A DNA stretch of 43,641 nt from Intestinimonas massiliensis (ex Afouda et al. 2020) (GTDB lineage Bacteria; Bacillota; Clostridia; Oscillospirales; Oscillospiraceae), in the NCBI RefSeq assembly GCF_900626285.1, contig NZ_LR131147.1, forward strand, positions 3,185,306 through 3,228,946, read 5' to 3'. Made by a program: the position numbers and the translations under genes. Of this stretch, positions 16,157-24,143 are shown piece by piece. The stretch's first letter is position 1, and each line of letters starts with the position of its first letter. The notes under the pieces were generated by a model. That model had not been told where the DNA came from, did not search any database, and saw only the letters and a program-made list of their open reading frames with translations.

Positions 16157-17147
16157 AGGCTTCACGCAGCCTTTCCCGGATGGTATCCGCGTCCAGACCC
16201 GCCATGCGGCCGGACAGAATGGTGCGGATGGCGGTGAACTCGCTCTCCCTGGCGTACAGGTAGCCCACCACCGCCTGCTCCCCGAAGGGGATGCGGCGGG
16301 CCTGGGCCAGATAGTTCATCACCGCGTCGTCGCACAACCGCTCAAAGGCGGTCAGCTCCCCGCTGCCGGGGGCGGTGAGGGCCGTACCGGCCTCGGCGGC
16401 CGCGCTCAGCGGCCCCGCCCGGAATACGGCGGACAGATCCGCGCCCTTGCCGGAGGTGAGGGTGTGTACCTCCACATTGCCGCCGGGCAGCAGCACCTGG
16501 CTCAGGAAGTCGCTCCCCTTGCCCATCCGGGCCGAGCGCACCGCGGAGCGCAGGTTGGTCTCGTCAATGAGCAGGCGTACATAGCCCTGGAGGAAGGCGC
16601 TGCCGGTGGCCTCGGCCGCCGAACGCATCTCCTCAAAATAGGCCCGGTCCAGCACGAAGTCGGCCAGCTGGGGGTCTCCCCCGCCGTTGAGCAGCTCCCG
16701 CGCCTGGGTCACGGCCTGCCGGAAGGGATCGGTGAAGTCCCGCAGGCTGTCCCGCTGGAAGGCGTCCTTGATCTGGGCCGCGCTCCAGCGTCCCCCCTCC
16801 ATCAGCAGCCGGTCGGCGTCGGCGCCTACGGCAGCCGCCTTGATGAGGGTCTTGGCGTTGTGGTAGTCGTATTTCATCTGGAATACCTCCACCAGCCGCC
16901 TGTCGGGCACAGAGCCCTTCAGCTGCTTGTAGAGGTCGGCCCGGGCGGCGGAGAGCAGCTCATCCAGACCGGCGTGGGTCAGGGCGGGCAGCTCCTCATA
17001 GCCGCACTCCACCAGAACCTTGGCGGCCTCCTCGTCGGTGCGGGCCTCCAGCATCCGCTCCATCCGCTCCCGGGTCAGCAGGTGGGTTTCCATGGCCCGT
17101 ATGCGGGCGGATATGGTAAGATAATCCGTATCTTTGATCTTAGTCAA
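16149..17147 (-). CDS. ntpC: V-type ATPase subunit C (d-like, NtpC)
   Basis: Funnel-shaped subunit linking the central stalk to the membrane rotor ring. The 332-residue, mostly helical protein carries YLTISARIRAMETHLLTRER (about 9-28), MKYDYHNAKTLIKAAAVG and DETNLRSAVRSARMGK, found at similar places in NtpC/AtpC. Its position between E and F genes agrees with the Enterococcus ntp order. The ATG follows an AAGGAGGCAATGGT site. Divergent, so identified by pattern plus operon position. Confidence 0.9.
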   Translation of the reverse strand: MTKIKDTDYLTISARIRAMETHLLTRERMERMLEARTDEEAAKVLVECGYEELPALTHAGLDELLSAARADLYKQLKGSVPDRRLVEVFQMKYDYHNAKTLIKAAAVGADADRLLMEGGRWSAAQIKDAFQRDSLRDFTDPFRQAVTQARELLNGGGDPQLADFVLDRAYFEEMRSAAEATGSAFLQGYVRLLIDETNLRSAVRSARMGKGSDFLSQVLLPGGNVEVHTLTSGKGADLSAVFRAGPLSAAAEAGTALTAPGSGELTAFERLCDDAVMNYLAQARRIPFGEQAVVGYLYARESEFTAIRTILSGRMAGLDADTIRERLREAYV

Positions 17148-17177
17148 ACCATTGCCTCCTTACTTGTAAGGAGCGCA

Positions 17178-17765
17178 TCAGTCAAAGAGCACCTTGGCGA
17201 CCTCCCGGTCCATCTCGCCCCGCTGGAGGCGTACCAGGGTCTCAAAGGTACAGTTGACCTCCACGTCCCCGTCGCTGAGGATGAGGCCCCCTTTGATGGG
17301 CCGGGTCTGCTCGGACAGGGTCAGGTGTCCGTCGCCCAGCCGCTCGTTGGCCTGGGTGACCACCGCCTTGCCGTAGCGGGTGCGGTCCTTCTGGGAGAAG
17401 ATGACCGCCTCCCGGCCGGTGGAGGAGGCCTTCACCGCCAGGTCGGCCAGCAGGGCCACGTACTCCTTTTCCGGCAGGTTCAGCAGCTGCTCCAGAGCCA
17501 GATCGTAGGCGCGGGCCAGCATCTCCTGCTTGGCGGCCAGTTCCAGCTTGCGGGCGTCCAGCTGGGCCACGCTGGCCAGCCGCTCCACCCGCTCGTCGGC
17601 GTTGCGCTTGCCCCGGGAGATGATGTCCTCACTCTCACGCCGGGCCTGTGCCTCATACCGGGCGGTGATCTCGTCGGCCTGGCGGCGGGCGTCAGCCAGC
17701 AGGCTGTCGATCTCCCGCCCCGCGTCCTCGGCGATGCGTCCGGTGATTTTTTCAATTCCGTCCAT
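17178..17765 (-). CDS. ntpE: V-type ATPase subunit E (peripheral stalk)
   Basis: Peripheral stalk subunit that, with the G/H-type helix protein, holds the headpiece still. The first 100 residues are a charged coiled coil (EIDSLLADARRQADEITARY, then RRESEDIISRGKRNADERVE); the C-terminal part is a globular domain with RPIKGGLILSDGDVEVNCTF and VRLQRGEMDREVAKVLF, the usual end of NtpE. 195 residues, normal. 15 bases separate it from the K subunit gene. Confidence 0.94.
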   Translation of the reverse strand: MDGIEKITGRIAEDAGREIDSLLADARRQADEITARYEAQARRESEDIISRGKRNADERVERLASVAQLDARKLELAAKQEMLARAYDLALEQLLNLPEKEYVALLADLAVKASSTGREAVIFSQKDRTRYGKAVVTQANERLGDGHLTLSEQTRPIKGGLILSDGDVEVNCTFETLVRLQRGEMDREVAKVLFD

Positions 17766-17780
17766 AGTCTACCTCTCAGC

Positions 17781-18275
17781 TTAGAAGCCGAACATGATCA
17801 TCAGGAAGGAGATCAGCAGGGACAGGATGGCGTAGAACTCCACGATGATACACAGCACCATGCCCTTGGACCAGTCGTTGGGGTTCTTGGCCACGATGTT
17901 GACGGAGGCGGCGGCCACGCGGCCCTGCGCGATACCGGAGAGCAGACCGCCGAGGGCCATGGGCAGGCAGGCGGCCAGGACCAGCAGGCCGTTGGCGATG
18001 GTCAGCTCGCCCACGGTGCCGTCAAACAGGCCCATCTTCATCAGGGCCAGGAAGCCGATAACCAGACCGTACAGGCCCTGGGTGCCGGGGATAACCTGCA
18101 GGATCATGCACTTGGAGAACTGAGAGGGGTCCTCAGCCAGCAGGCCGGCGCCGGCCTCACCGGCGATGCCGGTACCTTTTGCGGAACCTACGCAGGCCAG
18201 GCCTGCGGCCAGAGCGGCGCCCAGGAAGCCAAAGAAGGGGCCGGCGTTGCTGATCAGAAATTCACCGAATGTCAT
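17781..18275 (-). CDS. ntpK: V-type ATPase rotor subunit K, sodium-type ligand set
   Basis: Membrane rotor subunit, 164 residues with four helices made of two fused c-subunit hairpins. The ion-site residues described for the Enterococcus hirae sodium ATPase are all present: VIPGTQGLYG supplies Thr65 and Gln66, SGIAQGRV supplies Gln117, and IIVEFYAIL supplies the carboxylate Glu146. The first hairpin lacks the acid, as in NtpK. This points to sodium pumping or sodium-driven ATP synthesis rather than proton use. ATG 18275 follows AAGGAGG and sits one base after the I subunit stop. Confidence 0.95.
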   Translation of the reverse strand: MTFGEFLISNAGPFFGFLGAALAAGLACVGSAKGTGIAGEAGAGLLAEDPSQFSKCMILQVIPGTQGLYGLVIGFLALMKMGLFDGTVGELTIANGLLVLAACLPMALGGLLSGIAQGRVAAASVNIVAKNPNDWSKGMVLCIIVEFYAILSLLISFLMIMFGF

Positions 18276-18276
18276 G

Positions 18277-20283
18277 TTACTGTTCCTCCTTAATGTCGAC
18301 ATATTTTGTCGCAATGTTCAGGGGCCGCCAGGGGCGTCCGCCCTCTTGATAGAACTGCTTGAAGAATTCCAGGTATTGCAGGCGGGAGGTGTGCACGTAG
18401 GTGCCGATCACGTTCAGGCCGATGTTGAAGGCGTGACCGATGATGAAGATGAGGAAGAAGATGGGGATGCCGATGGCCGGAGGCAGGCCGCCGCCGGGCA
18501 TGGCGCCCAGGATGTTGAACACCTGGCCGATAACGGAGCCGGCCAGCATCATGACCATCAGACGGGAGTAGGAGAGGATGTCTCCGAAATAGCCCGTCAC
18601 ACCGTTGTACACCGCGCCGATGATGGCGGTCACCTTGCCGAAGCCCTTGGCGCTGCGGCCCTGGCCCAGCAGCATCAGGCAGCCGATAATGAGCACCACC
18701 GGATAGCCGGCGATATTGCCCACGCCCAGGGCGAACAGGCCGATGCCCACGAAGATGACCCACCAGGTTGCGATATCCAGGATGGCGTCCACCACCTGGC
18801 CGTCCCGGCAGAGCATCCAGAACTTCACCGCCATGCCTACCACGATCTGGATCAGGCCGATCACCAGGGAGAACACCAGCACCGTCATGGGCTCGTTCAT
18901 CACGTCCAGCAGCGGACGGGGCAGGTTGCTGCCCTCCGGCACGGAGAGGAAGGGGATGGCGGGCTGGGGCAGGCCCAGCATATCGGTGAACCGCACCAGG
19001 AAGTCGGAGAAGAAGCCGCCGGTGAGCAGGCCGATCACCGCGGAGGAAATGCCGCACATGATCATCAGCCGGATCAGCTGTCCGAAGCCTCCCTTGGGGT
19101 GTACCTTGTGGTTGATAAAGGCACACACACCGGCCAGGATCAGGCCGTAGCCCAGATCGGCGAACATGAAGCCGAAGAAGAAGATATAGAAGGGGGCCAT
19201 CAGCCCGTTGGGGTCCACCCCGTTATAGGCGGGCAGGGAGTACATCTCGGTGATGGTGGTGAGAGGCTCGGTGAACTTGTTGTTCTTCAGCTTCACCGGC
19301 ACCACCGGGTAGTCCTCCGGCTCCGGGTCCTGGGTCTCCCAGCAGCAGACGAAGCGGGACAGCTCCTCCGCCAGCTTTCCCTCGTCGGGAACGGGCACCC
19401 AGCCCTCCAGGAAGAAGGCGGTGCTGCTGTCCAGCAGCCGGCAGCGGGCCTCCTCCCGGGCGATCTCCTGATCCGCCCGGTCCAGGGCCTGCTCCAGCGC
19501 CTTTGTCTTGGGGGCGTAGGAGGCCACCTCCGCGATGGTGTTCTCCAGCTGCTTGGCGGCGGCGGCCAGCTGGCCGTCCAGCTGTCTGTCGTTCTCCGCC
19601 GCGGTCCCCGTCCAGCCCCGCAGGGCGGAGCGGGAGAAGCCGTACTCCTTCAGGACCTCCTGGCACCCCTCCTCCACGCTGCGGTGGCAGAGGAACACCA
19701 GATACTTCAGCTCCCGGTCCTCACCGGAGCGCATCAGCTCATACAGGTCGGTGACGGCCTTCAGCGCGCCCTCCAGGGCGTCCAGATCCGTGGCGGCGGC
19801 CACGGTGCCGAACTGCACCGCCACCTCCGCCGTGGAGGCCGTCTCCAGAGGGATATCCAGCGCCAGCCAGGGAGCCAGCGCCAGCTTTTGGGTCTTCAAT
19901 TTGTTCTGCTCGGCGTACAGGGAGGAGATCTGACGCTCCAGCTCCACCAGGTGTCCGGCATCCGCCAGGGCCGCCTGGTAGGCTCCGTCGTCAAACAGCT
20001 CCGCCTCCGTGATCACCGGCCGGGGTGTCAGGAGCCCGCCCTTCTGCTTGGGCCCGTATTTTTTCAGGGTCTTAAGGGCATTCTCCACACTGGTCCGGGC
20101 ATCCCTGGCCCGGTTCAGCGCCCCGGTGTCCGGCCGCGTCAGAGCCGCCCAGTCCGGATCCCCCGATCGGTCCCCGGGCTCGTCGATCTCTACACAGCCC
20201 AAATGCTGAAGCAGCCGCAGCATATCCGGCCTTTGATCCTGCATGCCGATGAGCCGCAGCCGCTTCATTTTCACAATGGACAT
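18277..20283 (-). CDS. ntpI: V-type ATPase subunit I (a-like stator)
   Basis: Membrane stator subunit that provides the ion half-channels against the K ring. The N-terminal cytoplasmic half (about 1-360) is helical coiled coil, with the start SIVKMKRLRLIGMQDQRPDM typical of the family. About seven membrane segments follow, beginning near YNGVDPNGLMAPFYIFFFG with FGFMFADLGYGLILAG. The essential arginine is in GDILSYSRLMVMMLAGS. 668 residues, normal. It overlaps the preceding gene by one base (TGATG), so translation is coupled. Confidence 0.95.
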   Translation of the reverse strand: MSIVKMKRLRLIGMQDQRPDMLRLLQHLGCVEIDEPGDRSGDPDWAALTRPDTGALNRARDARTSVENALKTLKKYGPKQKGGLLTPRPVITEAELFDDGAYQAALADAGHLVELERQISSLYAEQNKLKTQKLALAPWLALDIPLETASTAEVAVQFGTVAAATDLDALEGALKAVTDLYELMRSGEDRELKYLVFLCHRSVEEGCQEVLKEYGFSRSALRGWTGTAAENDRQLDGQLAAAAKQLENTIAEVASYAPKTKALEQALDRADQEIAREEARCRLLDSSTAFFLEGWVPVPDEGKLAEELSRFVCCWETQDPEPEDYPVVPVKLKNNKFTEPLTTITEMYSLPAYNGVDPNGLMAPFYIFFFGFMFADLGYGLILAGVCAFINHKVHPKGGFGQLIRLMIMCGISSAVIGLLTGGFFSDFLVRFTDMLGLPQPAIPFLSVPEGSNLPRPLLDVMNEPMTVLVFSLVIGLIQIVVGMAVKFWMLCRDGQVVDAILDIATWWVIFVGIGLFALGVGNIAGYPVVLIIGCLMLLGQGRSAKGFGKVTAIIGAVYNGVTGYFGDILSYSRLMVMMLAGSVIGQVFNILGAMPGGGLPPAIGIPIFFLIFIIGHAFNIGLNVIGTYVHTSRLQYLEFFKQFYQEGGRPWRPLNIATKYVDIKEEQ

Positions 20284-20597
20284 CAGTTCTTCACTACCCT
20301 TCTCACGATGCTCTCAGCGGCATCCGCCAGGCGGCCTTCCGCCTTAGCCCGCAGGCTGTCGCAGGACTGTTTCGTCTGCACCATTACCTCCGCCGCGTGC
20401 TCGGCCGCTTTCGCTTCCGCCTGCTGCATGAAACCCCGCACCTGGGCGTCCGCCTGGGCCTTGGCCTCCGCCAGATGGGCCTTGCCCGCCCGCTCGGCCT
20501 CCGCCACCATGCGCTTGGCCTCCGCCTGAGCTTCCGCCTTGCGGGCCTTGTTGGCCTGCTCGGCTTCCGTCACCTGCTTGATCGCTTCCAGAGACAT
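20283..20597 (-). CDS. ntpF: V-type ATPase peripheral stalk subunit G/H-like (NtpF)
   Basis: First gene of the ATPase operon. The 104-residue protein is nearly all charged helix: EAIKQVTEAEQANKARKAEA, then EAERAGKAHLAEAKAQADAQ and a tail SIVRRVVKN. This matches the right-handed coiled-coil partner of subunit E. I take ATG 20597 (after AAGGCGGTG) rather than in-frame ATGs at 20618 or 20669. Low-complexity helices make sequence identification weak, but length, position and the TGATG overlap with ntpI support it. Confidence 0.85.
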   Translation of the reverse strand: MSLEAIKQVTEAEQANKARKAEAQAEAKRMVAEAERAGKAHLAEAKAQADAQVRGFMQQAEAKAAEHAAEVMVQTKQSCDSLRAKAEGRLADAAESIVRRVVKN

Positions 20598-20657
20598 GCT
20601 TTCACCGCCTTTCCGCATCTGGTTATCCCACAGGAATAAACTTCCGATGATATCTGC

Positions 20658-20686
20658 ATCATACTTCAAATGTGCGTTGATTGCAA
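20658..20686 (-). promoter_or_regulatory. V-ATPase operon promoter
   Basis: Minus-strand TTGCAA (20686-20681) and TATGAT (20663-20658), spacer 17, in an AT-rich gap. All nine genes follow without another visible terminator until 11904. The gap from 20598 to 20844 holds this promoter and otherwise nothing I can name. Confidence 0.75.
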
Positions 20687-20844
20687 GTTTAAAATTATGA
20701 GTTTAGTTTTTTAACTAGCTCTTTTAAACTGCCTGTTCTACTTTTTTATGCAAGTTTACCTGTACATCCAGCCTCATTTTCCTCATTTTAAATACAAAAT
20801 ATTTATTTATCCCAAAAAAACATTTTTTCGACTGCTTTGTACAC

Positions 20845-20874
20845 AAAACGCCCGTCCTGAGGGACGGGCGTTTT
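20845..20874 (-). terminator. Terminator of the SLH-marR-glycosidase-like operon
   Basis: AAAACGCCCGTCC (20845-20857) pairs with GGACGGGCGTTTT (20862-20874) across TGAG, just past the stop at 20885. The T run on the minus strand is only four to five bases. Confidence 0.85.
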
Positions 20875-20884
20875 CACTTGCAGG

Positions 20885-21925
20885 TTATTTTGCCGCGGAC
20901 AGGACCGCCCACTGGGTTTCCCCGGGGTCCCCCGCCTGGGTCAGGATGGGGGTCACCGGCACGCCGTCCAGGGCAGGCAGGGGCTCCTCCCCCTCCTGGA
21001 CCGCCAGCACCCGGTCGGCCTGCCCCTCCAGCAGGGCAAGGGTCTGGCCGCTGCTGTCGCTCTGGCCGGAGAGCACGCTCTGGCTGCTCACCACCGACAC
21101 CGTCACGTCCGGGTAGTCGGCCAGGGCGGCGTCCAGCTCCTGGAAGAAGGTCTCCAGAGGGCCGGTCAGGTTATCGGGGTCATAGTTGTCGCTGGTGCGG
21201 ATATTCTCCAGCTTTCCCTGGGTGGGGAAGCCGCAGTTGTCCAGCAGGATCTCGTCAAAGCCCAGGCCGGCCAGTTCCTGGCAGATGCCCACCACATAGG
21301 CGCGGGCTTCGGCGCTGGCGGGGCTGAGCCAGCGGTAGTCGTCCCCGTCCCGCCAGTTGCCGCTGCTCTTGGGGATGGAGATATCCCCGTGTTCCCGGGG
21401 CACCGTGTTGTCCCGGAAGCAGGACACCCGGGCCACGGTGTACAGGTCCCCGCTGTTGAGCAGCTGGATGGCGGCGTTGATGGCCGGGTCGGAGGCGGAG
21501 ACCTGGGTCTCCTGGGCCAGGGTCTGCTGAGAAATATAGCCCAGGGTGCCGTCGTCCGCCTTCATGTCAAAAATGGCGGCGGTAGCGCCTGCCTGCTGGA
21601 CCTGGGTCTGGGCGGTACCGTCATACAGGGCGGTGCGGTCCAGCATGATACCCCGGAAGTCAGGCTCCGGCTCAGGGGTCTGCGTGGCCGCCGGCGTACT
21701 CACCACCACCGCCGGGGCGGAGGTGTCGGGCTCCGGGTCCTCCTTCTCCTGGAAGAAGGGCAGCTCCAGCCGCACACCGTCAGAGGAATACACGATATAG
21801 GGCTCCAGGAAAAGCAGTGCCGCCACCGCCGCTGCCAGCAGGATGATCAGCACGATGATGAGTACCTTTAAAAACGTACCGAACCGGTTCCGGCCGTGGT
21901 ACGCGTCATATCCATCCCGTCTCAC
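20885..21925 (-). CDS. Membrane-anchored putative glycoside hydrolase (DUF4015-like)
   Basis: 346-residue exported protein. A basic N-terminus is followed by one membrane segment (about 17-40), then a Pro/Thr-rich linker (about 62-88) and a TIM-barrel-like domain from about 90. The motif YRWLSPASAEARAYVVGICQ followed by LAGLGFDEILLDNCGFP is the pattern of the DUF4015 putative glycosyl hydrolases, where the aspartates are probable active-site residues. Starts at GTG with GAGAGAGG 8 bases upstream; 45 bases after the MarR gene. Substrate unknown, likely an envelope or extracellular polysaccharide. Confidence 0.75.
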   Translation of the reverse strand: MRRDGYDAYHGRNRFGTFLKVLIIVLIILLAAAVAALLFLEPYIVYSSDGVRLELPFFQEKEDPEPDTSAPAVVVSTPAATQTPEPEPDFRGIMLDRTALYDGTAQTQVQQAGATAAIFDMKADDGTLGYISQQTLAQETQVSASDPAINAAIQLLNSGDLYTVARVSCFRDNTVPREHGDISIPKSSGNWRDGDDYRWLSPASAEARAYVVGICQELAGLGFDEILLDNCGFPTQGKLENIRTSDNYDPDNLTGPLETFFQELDAALADYPDVTVSVVSSQSVLSGQSDSSGQTLALLEGQADRVLAVQEGEEPLPALDGVPVTPILTQAGDPGETQWAVLSAAK

Positions 21926-21970
21926 TTGTACTACGCCTCTCTCTTCTTGCTTATCGCGCCCAGTCCGGGC

Positions 21971-22408
21971 TCAGCGCTCTCCCTCTCCCGACTGAATCAG
22001 GGCCTCGTCCAGCTTTTGCAGGGCGGTGGCGATCAGTGTCCGGTCCTCCTCCGGCATGGCGCGAAGCAGGGAATCAAAGTATCCGCCCACATCGGTGGAC
22101 GCCTTGTCCCGCAGGGCGGCATACTTCTCGGTGGCGCACACGTAGATCACCCGCCGGTCCAGCTCGCTGCGCTGCCGCTTGGCCAGCCCCAGCTTCTCCA
22201 GCCGGTCCACGATGCCGGACACGGTGCTGTTTGCGCTCCCCGTCCGCTCAGCCAGGGTGCTGATGGGGATGGGGTCCCCCTCCCCCAGCACGGTGAGCAC
22301 CAGCGCTTGGGGGAAGGTCAGGTTCAGGCGGCCGAAATGGCTGCGGAATTGCTGCGACATATGCTGCGTCAGGCGCAGATACGACATAAAGACATCAGGC
22401 TGTTCCAT
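21971..22408 (-). CDS. MarR family transcriptional regulator
   Basis: 145-residue winged-helix regulator. The DNA-binding helices are in ISTLAERTGSANSTVSGIVD (about 49-68), followed by RLEKLGLAKRQRSELDRRV, the MarR wing with its conserved D-R. The N- and C-terminal helices form the dimer interface. ATG preceded by AAAGGGAAAC. It lies between an SLH protein gene and a glycosidase-like gene, 45 bases from each, so it probably belongs to the same transcript and may control it. The ligand is not predictable. Confidence 0.93.
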   Translation of the reverse strand: MEQPDVFMSYLRLTQHMSQQFRSHFGRLNLTFPQALVLTVLGEGDPIPISTLAERTGSANSTVSGIVDRLEKLGLAKRQRSELDRRVIYVCATEKYAALRDKASTDVGGYFDSLLRAMPEEDRTLIATALQKLDEALIQSGEGER

Positions 22409-22453
22409 GTTTCCCTTTGGGCTCCTTTCTATATCCTTCCGCCGAAAAGAGAC

Positions 22454-23074
22454 TCAGCCCTTGGCGGGGGTAACCATCCGGTCCAGAAGCACCGCCAGCT
22501 GGGCCCGGGAAGCCAGGCCGTTGGGATTGATCTTGCCCCCGCTCCCCTCCAGCCATCCCATGCCCACCGCATGCTGCACGCCTTCCTTGGCCCAGGCACT
22601 GATCTGATTGGCGTCATAAAACAGGTTCAGGGCACCCTCGGCCAGCGCCACACCTTTATATTGATCGTAGCGGGTGAGCAACACCGCCAGTTCCTGCCGG
22701 GTGACGTTCTTGTCCGGGTCAAAGCCGCCCTTCCCATTGCCGTCGGCGATCCCCTTCTCCTTGGCCCAGGCGATGGCCTTGGCGTACCAGGCGTCGGCGG
22801 CCACATCGGAGAAGCCGGCAGAGGCGGCGGGGGCAGGGCTGCCCTCCATCCGCCACAGCACCGTGACCACCGTGGCCCGGGTCACATTGCTCAGGGGGGC
22901 GAAGTGGGTGGAATCCACTCCCGTCATATATCCCTTTTCCGCGGCCTCATACACCTGGGGGGCATACCAGGCCCCGTCGGGAACGTCCACAAAGCTGCCC
23001 GCGGCTGAAGCGGGCAAGGCAAGGGCCGTGCACAGGCAGAGGGTACAGGCCAGCGCGGTCCATCTCTTTTTCAC
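22454..23074 (-). CDS. Secreted protein made of three SLH domains
   Basis: Signal peptide (KKRWTALACTLCLCTALALP, cut after ASA) followed directly by three S-layer homology repeats and nothing else: FVDVPDGAWYAPQVYEAAEK, then FSDVAADAWYAKAIAWAKEK, then a third starting near ANQISAWAKEGVQHAVGMGW. SLH domains bind secondary cell wall polymers, so the protein should sit on the wall. GTG 23074 fits the AGGA site; the upstream GTG 23083 is only one base from it. With no passenger domain, it may be a wall adaptor or a structural protein. Confidence 0.85.
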   Translation of the reverse strand: MKKRWTALACTLCLCTALALPASAAGSFVDVPDGAWYAPQVYEAAEKGYMTGVDSTHFAPLSNVTRATVVTVLWRMEGSPAPAASAGFSDVAADAWYAKAIAWAKEKGIADGNGKGGFDPDKNVTRQELAVLLTRYDQYKGVALAEGALNLFYDANQISAWAKEGVQHAVGMGWLEGSGGKINPNGLASRAQLAVLLDRMVTPAKG

Positions 23075-23175
23075 GGAATCCACATCCTATCTACACTGAA
23101 ATTATTGTTATTGTACGACATGGATTTTAAAATTTTGTGAACAATAAAAAACCTGAAAGAAATTTAAGATTTTTT

Positions 23176-23204
23176 GCAAAAAACGGGAGGGTTTCCCCTC
23201 CCGT
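23176..23204 (-). terminator. bofA operon terminator
   Basis: ACGGGAGGG (23183-23191) pairs with CCCTCCCGT (23196-23204) across TTTC. On the minus strand it is followed by T6, 19 bases past the bofA stop. Confidence 0.9.
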
Positions 23205-23222
23205 CAGCAGATTGCGGCCCCT

Positions 23223-23492
23223 TCAGAGGGCAAGCGCCCAGTTCATCATGACCAACAGTCCGAAGCCCGGCACCCCAAGCAGTCCCAGCACCAGGGCGTT
23301 GGCCAGGTTCACCCCCAGGCGCAGTCCGATGGAGCCCCCCACCAGGCTCAGCAGGTAGAGCACCCCCAGCCCCGCCCCCGTCCGCAGGGCCAGGCGCATC
23401 AGGGCGTTCAGCGGCCGCCGCAGGGCCGCCAGGGCCAGAGCCAGGATCAGCCCGCCCACGATCCAGGGCAGAGCGTCCAGAAACCAATCCAT
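23223..23492 (-). CDS. bofA: BofA-like inhibitor of pro-sigma-K processing
   Basis: Small membrane protein (89 residues) with the BofA C-terminal signature GVNLANALVLGLLGVPGFGL and two to three hydrophobic segments. In Bacillus, BofA holds the SpoIVFB protease inactive in the forespore membrane until the SigG signal, so its presence suggests a sporulating organism. ATG follows GGAGGAGG. It forms a pair with yaaL, as in Bacillus, but recR and dnaX are not next to it here. Confidence 0.9.
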   Translation of the reverse strand: MDWFLDALPWIVGGLILALALAALRRPLNALMRLALRTGAGLGVLYLLSLVGGSIGLRLGVNLANALVLGLLGVPGFGLLVMMNWALAL

Positions 23493-23546
23493 TCCGCCAC
23501 CTCCTCCGGCTGTGCCAGTCCCTTGGCAGCGGGTCCCCCCGTTCTC

Positions 23547-23795
23547 TTACGTCTCCGCCATCCCCTCCAGCTCCTTCATCCGGCGCAGCAGATAGGAGTA
23601 CCGGGACTGGAGGGAATTGATCTCATACACGTAGGATTCGATCAGGTCCGGGTCCCGGACGGCGTTGAAGCCCTGATAGGCCTGGGCGATCAGGCGGCTG
23701 GTCTGGGCCAGTCCCTCCGCCAGGGCCTGCCGGTCCTCCGCCCGGGGATCCTCCCGCCGCCGGCGCAGAATAAAGGGCCGCGCTGTTTCCGTCAT
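23547..23795 (-). CDS. YaaL/DUF2508 family protein
   Basis: 82-residue helical, charged protein of the DUF2508 (YaaL) family, unknown function. ALAEGLAQTSRLIAQAYQGF and DPDLIESYVYEINSLQSRYS fit the family pattern. The start ATG has GGGAGGGA 6 bases upstream. Its partner bofA starts 54 bases after its stop. The pairing with bofA, seen in Bacillus subtilis as yaaL-bofA, is the main support. Confidence 0.82.
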   Translation of the reverse strand: MTETARPFILRRRREDPRAEDRQALAEGLAQTSRLIAQAYQGFNAVRDPDLIESYVYEINSLQSRYSYLLRRMKELEGMAET

Positions 23796-23824
23796 GGTGT
23801 GTCCCTCCCTCCCGTTCTGGTGTT

Positions 23825-23853
23825 ATTCTACGCCTAGTCTGGACAAATATGAC
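23825..23853 (-). promoter_or_regulatory. Possible SigE-type sporulation promoter for yaaL-bofA
   Basis: Minus strand has GTCATATT (23853-23846), close to the SigE -35 consensus, then 13 bases, then CGTAGAAT (23832-23825), which matches 6 of 8 positions of CATACAAT. No good vegetative promoter is visible upstream of yaaL. It fits the sporulation role of bofA but needs experimental support. Confidence 0.4.
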
Positions 23854-24026
23854 AGGCTTTATTCCGGTTTTTTCCTGACATATTCCCTCCCGGGCGGCAC
23901 ATACTAGGCTCGGACAGGCAAGAGTTCCGCCTTCCGCATCTCCTTTTAAGCCGGTGCCGGGTGAGCTCACCCTCTGGCGAAAGGCGAAAGGAGAAGGGAA
24001 AAACGGAACACACTTCCTCTCCAACC

Positions 24027-24059
24027 CATGGGCGCGGTGTGACAAACACCGCGCCCATG
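24027..24059. repeat. Perfect 14-base inverted repeat
   Basis: CATGGGCGCGGTGT (24027-24040) and ACACCGCGCCCATG (24046-24059), loop GACAA. It lies 8 bases upstream of the -35 box at 24068 and has no T run on either strand, so it is a poor terminator. Nine bases of the left arm are also complementary to the topoisomerase start region (GCGCCCATG, 24138-24146). Confidence 0.85.
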
Positions 24060-24067
24060 TTGTTTCC

Positions 24068-24097
24068 TTGACAGGGCGGGGAAAAATAGGATATGAT
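24068..24097 (+). promoter_or_regulatory. Topoisomerase B subunit gene promoter
   Basis: Perfect TTGACA (24068-24073), spacer 18, TATGAT (24092-24097). The transcript would start near 24104, leaving a leader of about 40 bases. Confidence 0.8.
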
Positions 24098-24143
24098 AAA
24101 ATGATGCAACAGATTGGTTTCGGAAAGGTGAGAAAAGGCGCCC

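Larger units (their letters stand above)
23854..24143. other. Gene-free interval before the topoisomerase gene
   Basis: Holds the yaaL-bofA promoter region on one side and the topoisomerase promoter on the other. It contains an unexplained 14-base inverted repeat (24027-24059) and an imperfect one (CCTGTCATAT-like arms around 23850-23880). I looked for an SRP RNA, which often lies near these genes in Firmicutes, and did not find its conserved loop. Confidence 0.5.

Noticed and set aside
16029..20529. Two plus-strand frames of over 750 residues across the ATPase operon
   Set aside because: Antisense shadows with no domain pattern and no ribosome site.
23796..24143. SRP RNA gene near yaaL-bofA
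   Set aside because: Expected from Bacillus gene order, but the conserved GGAAG-type loop and flanking helices are not present on either strand.
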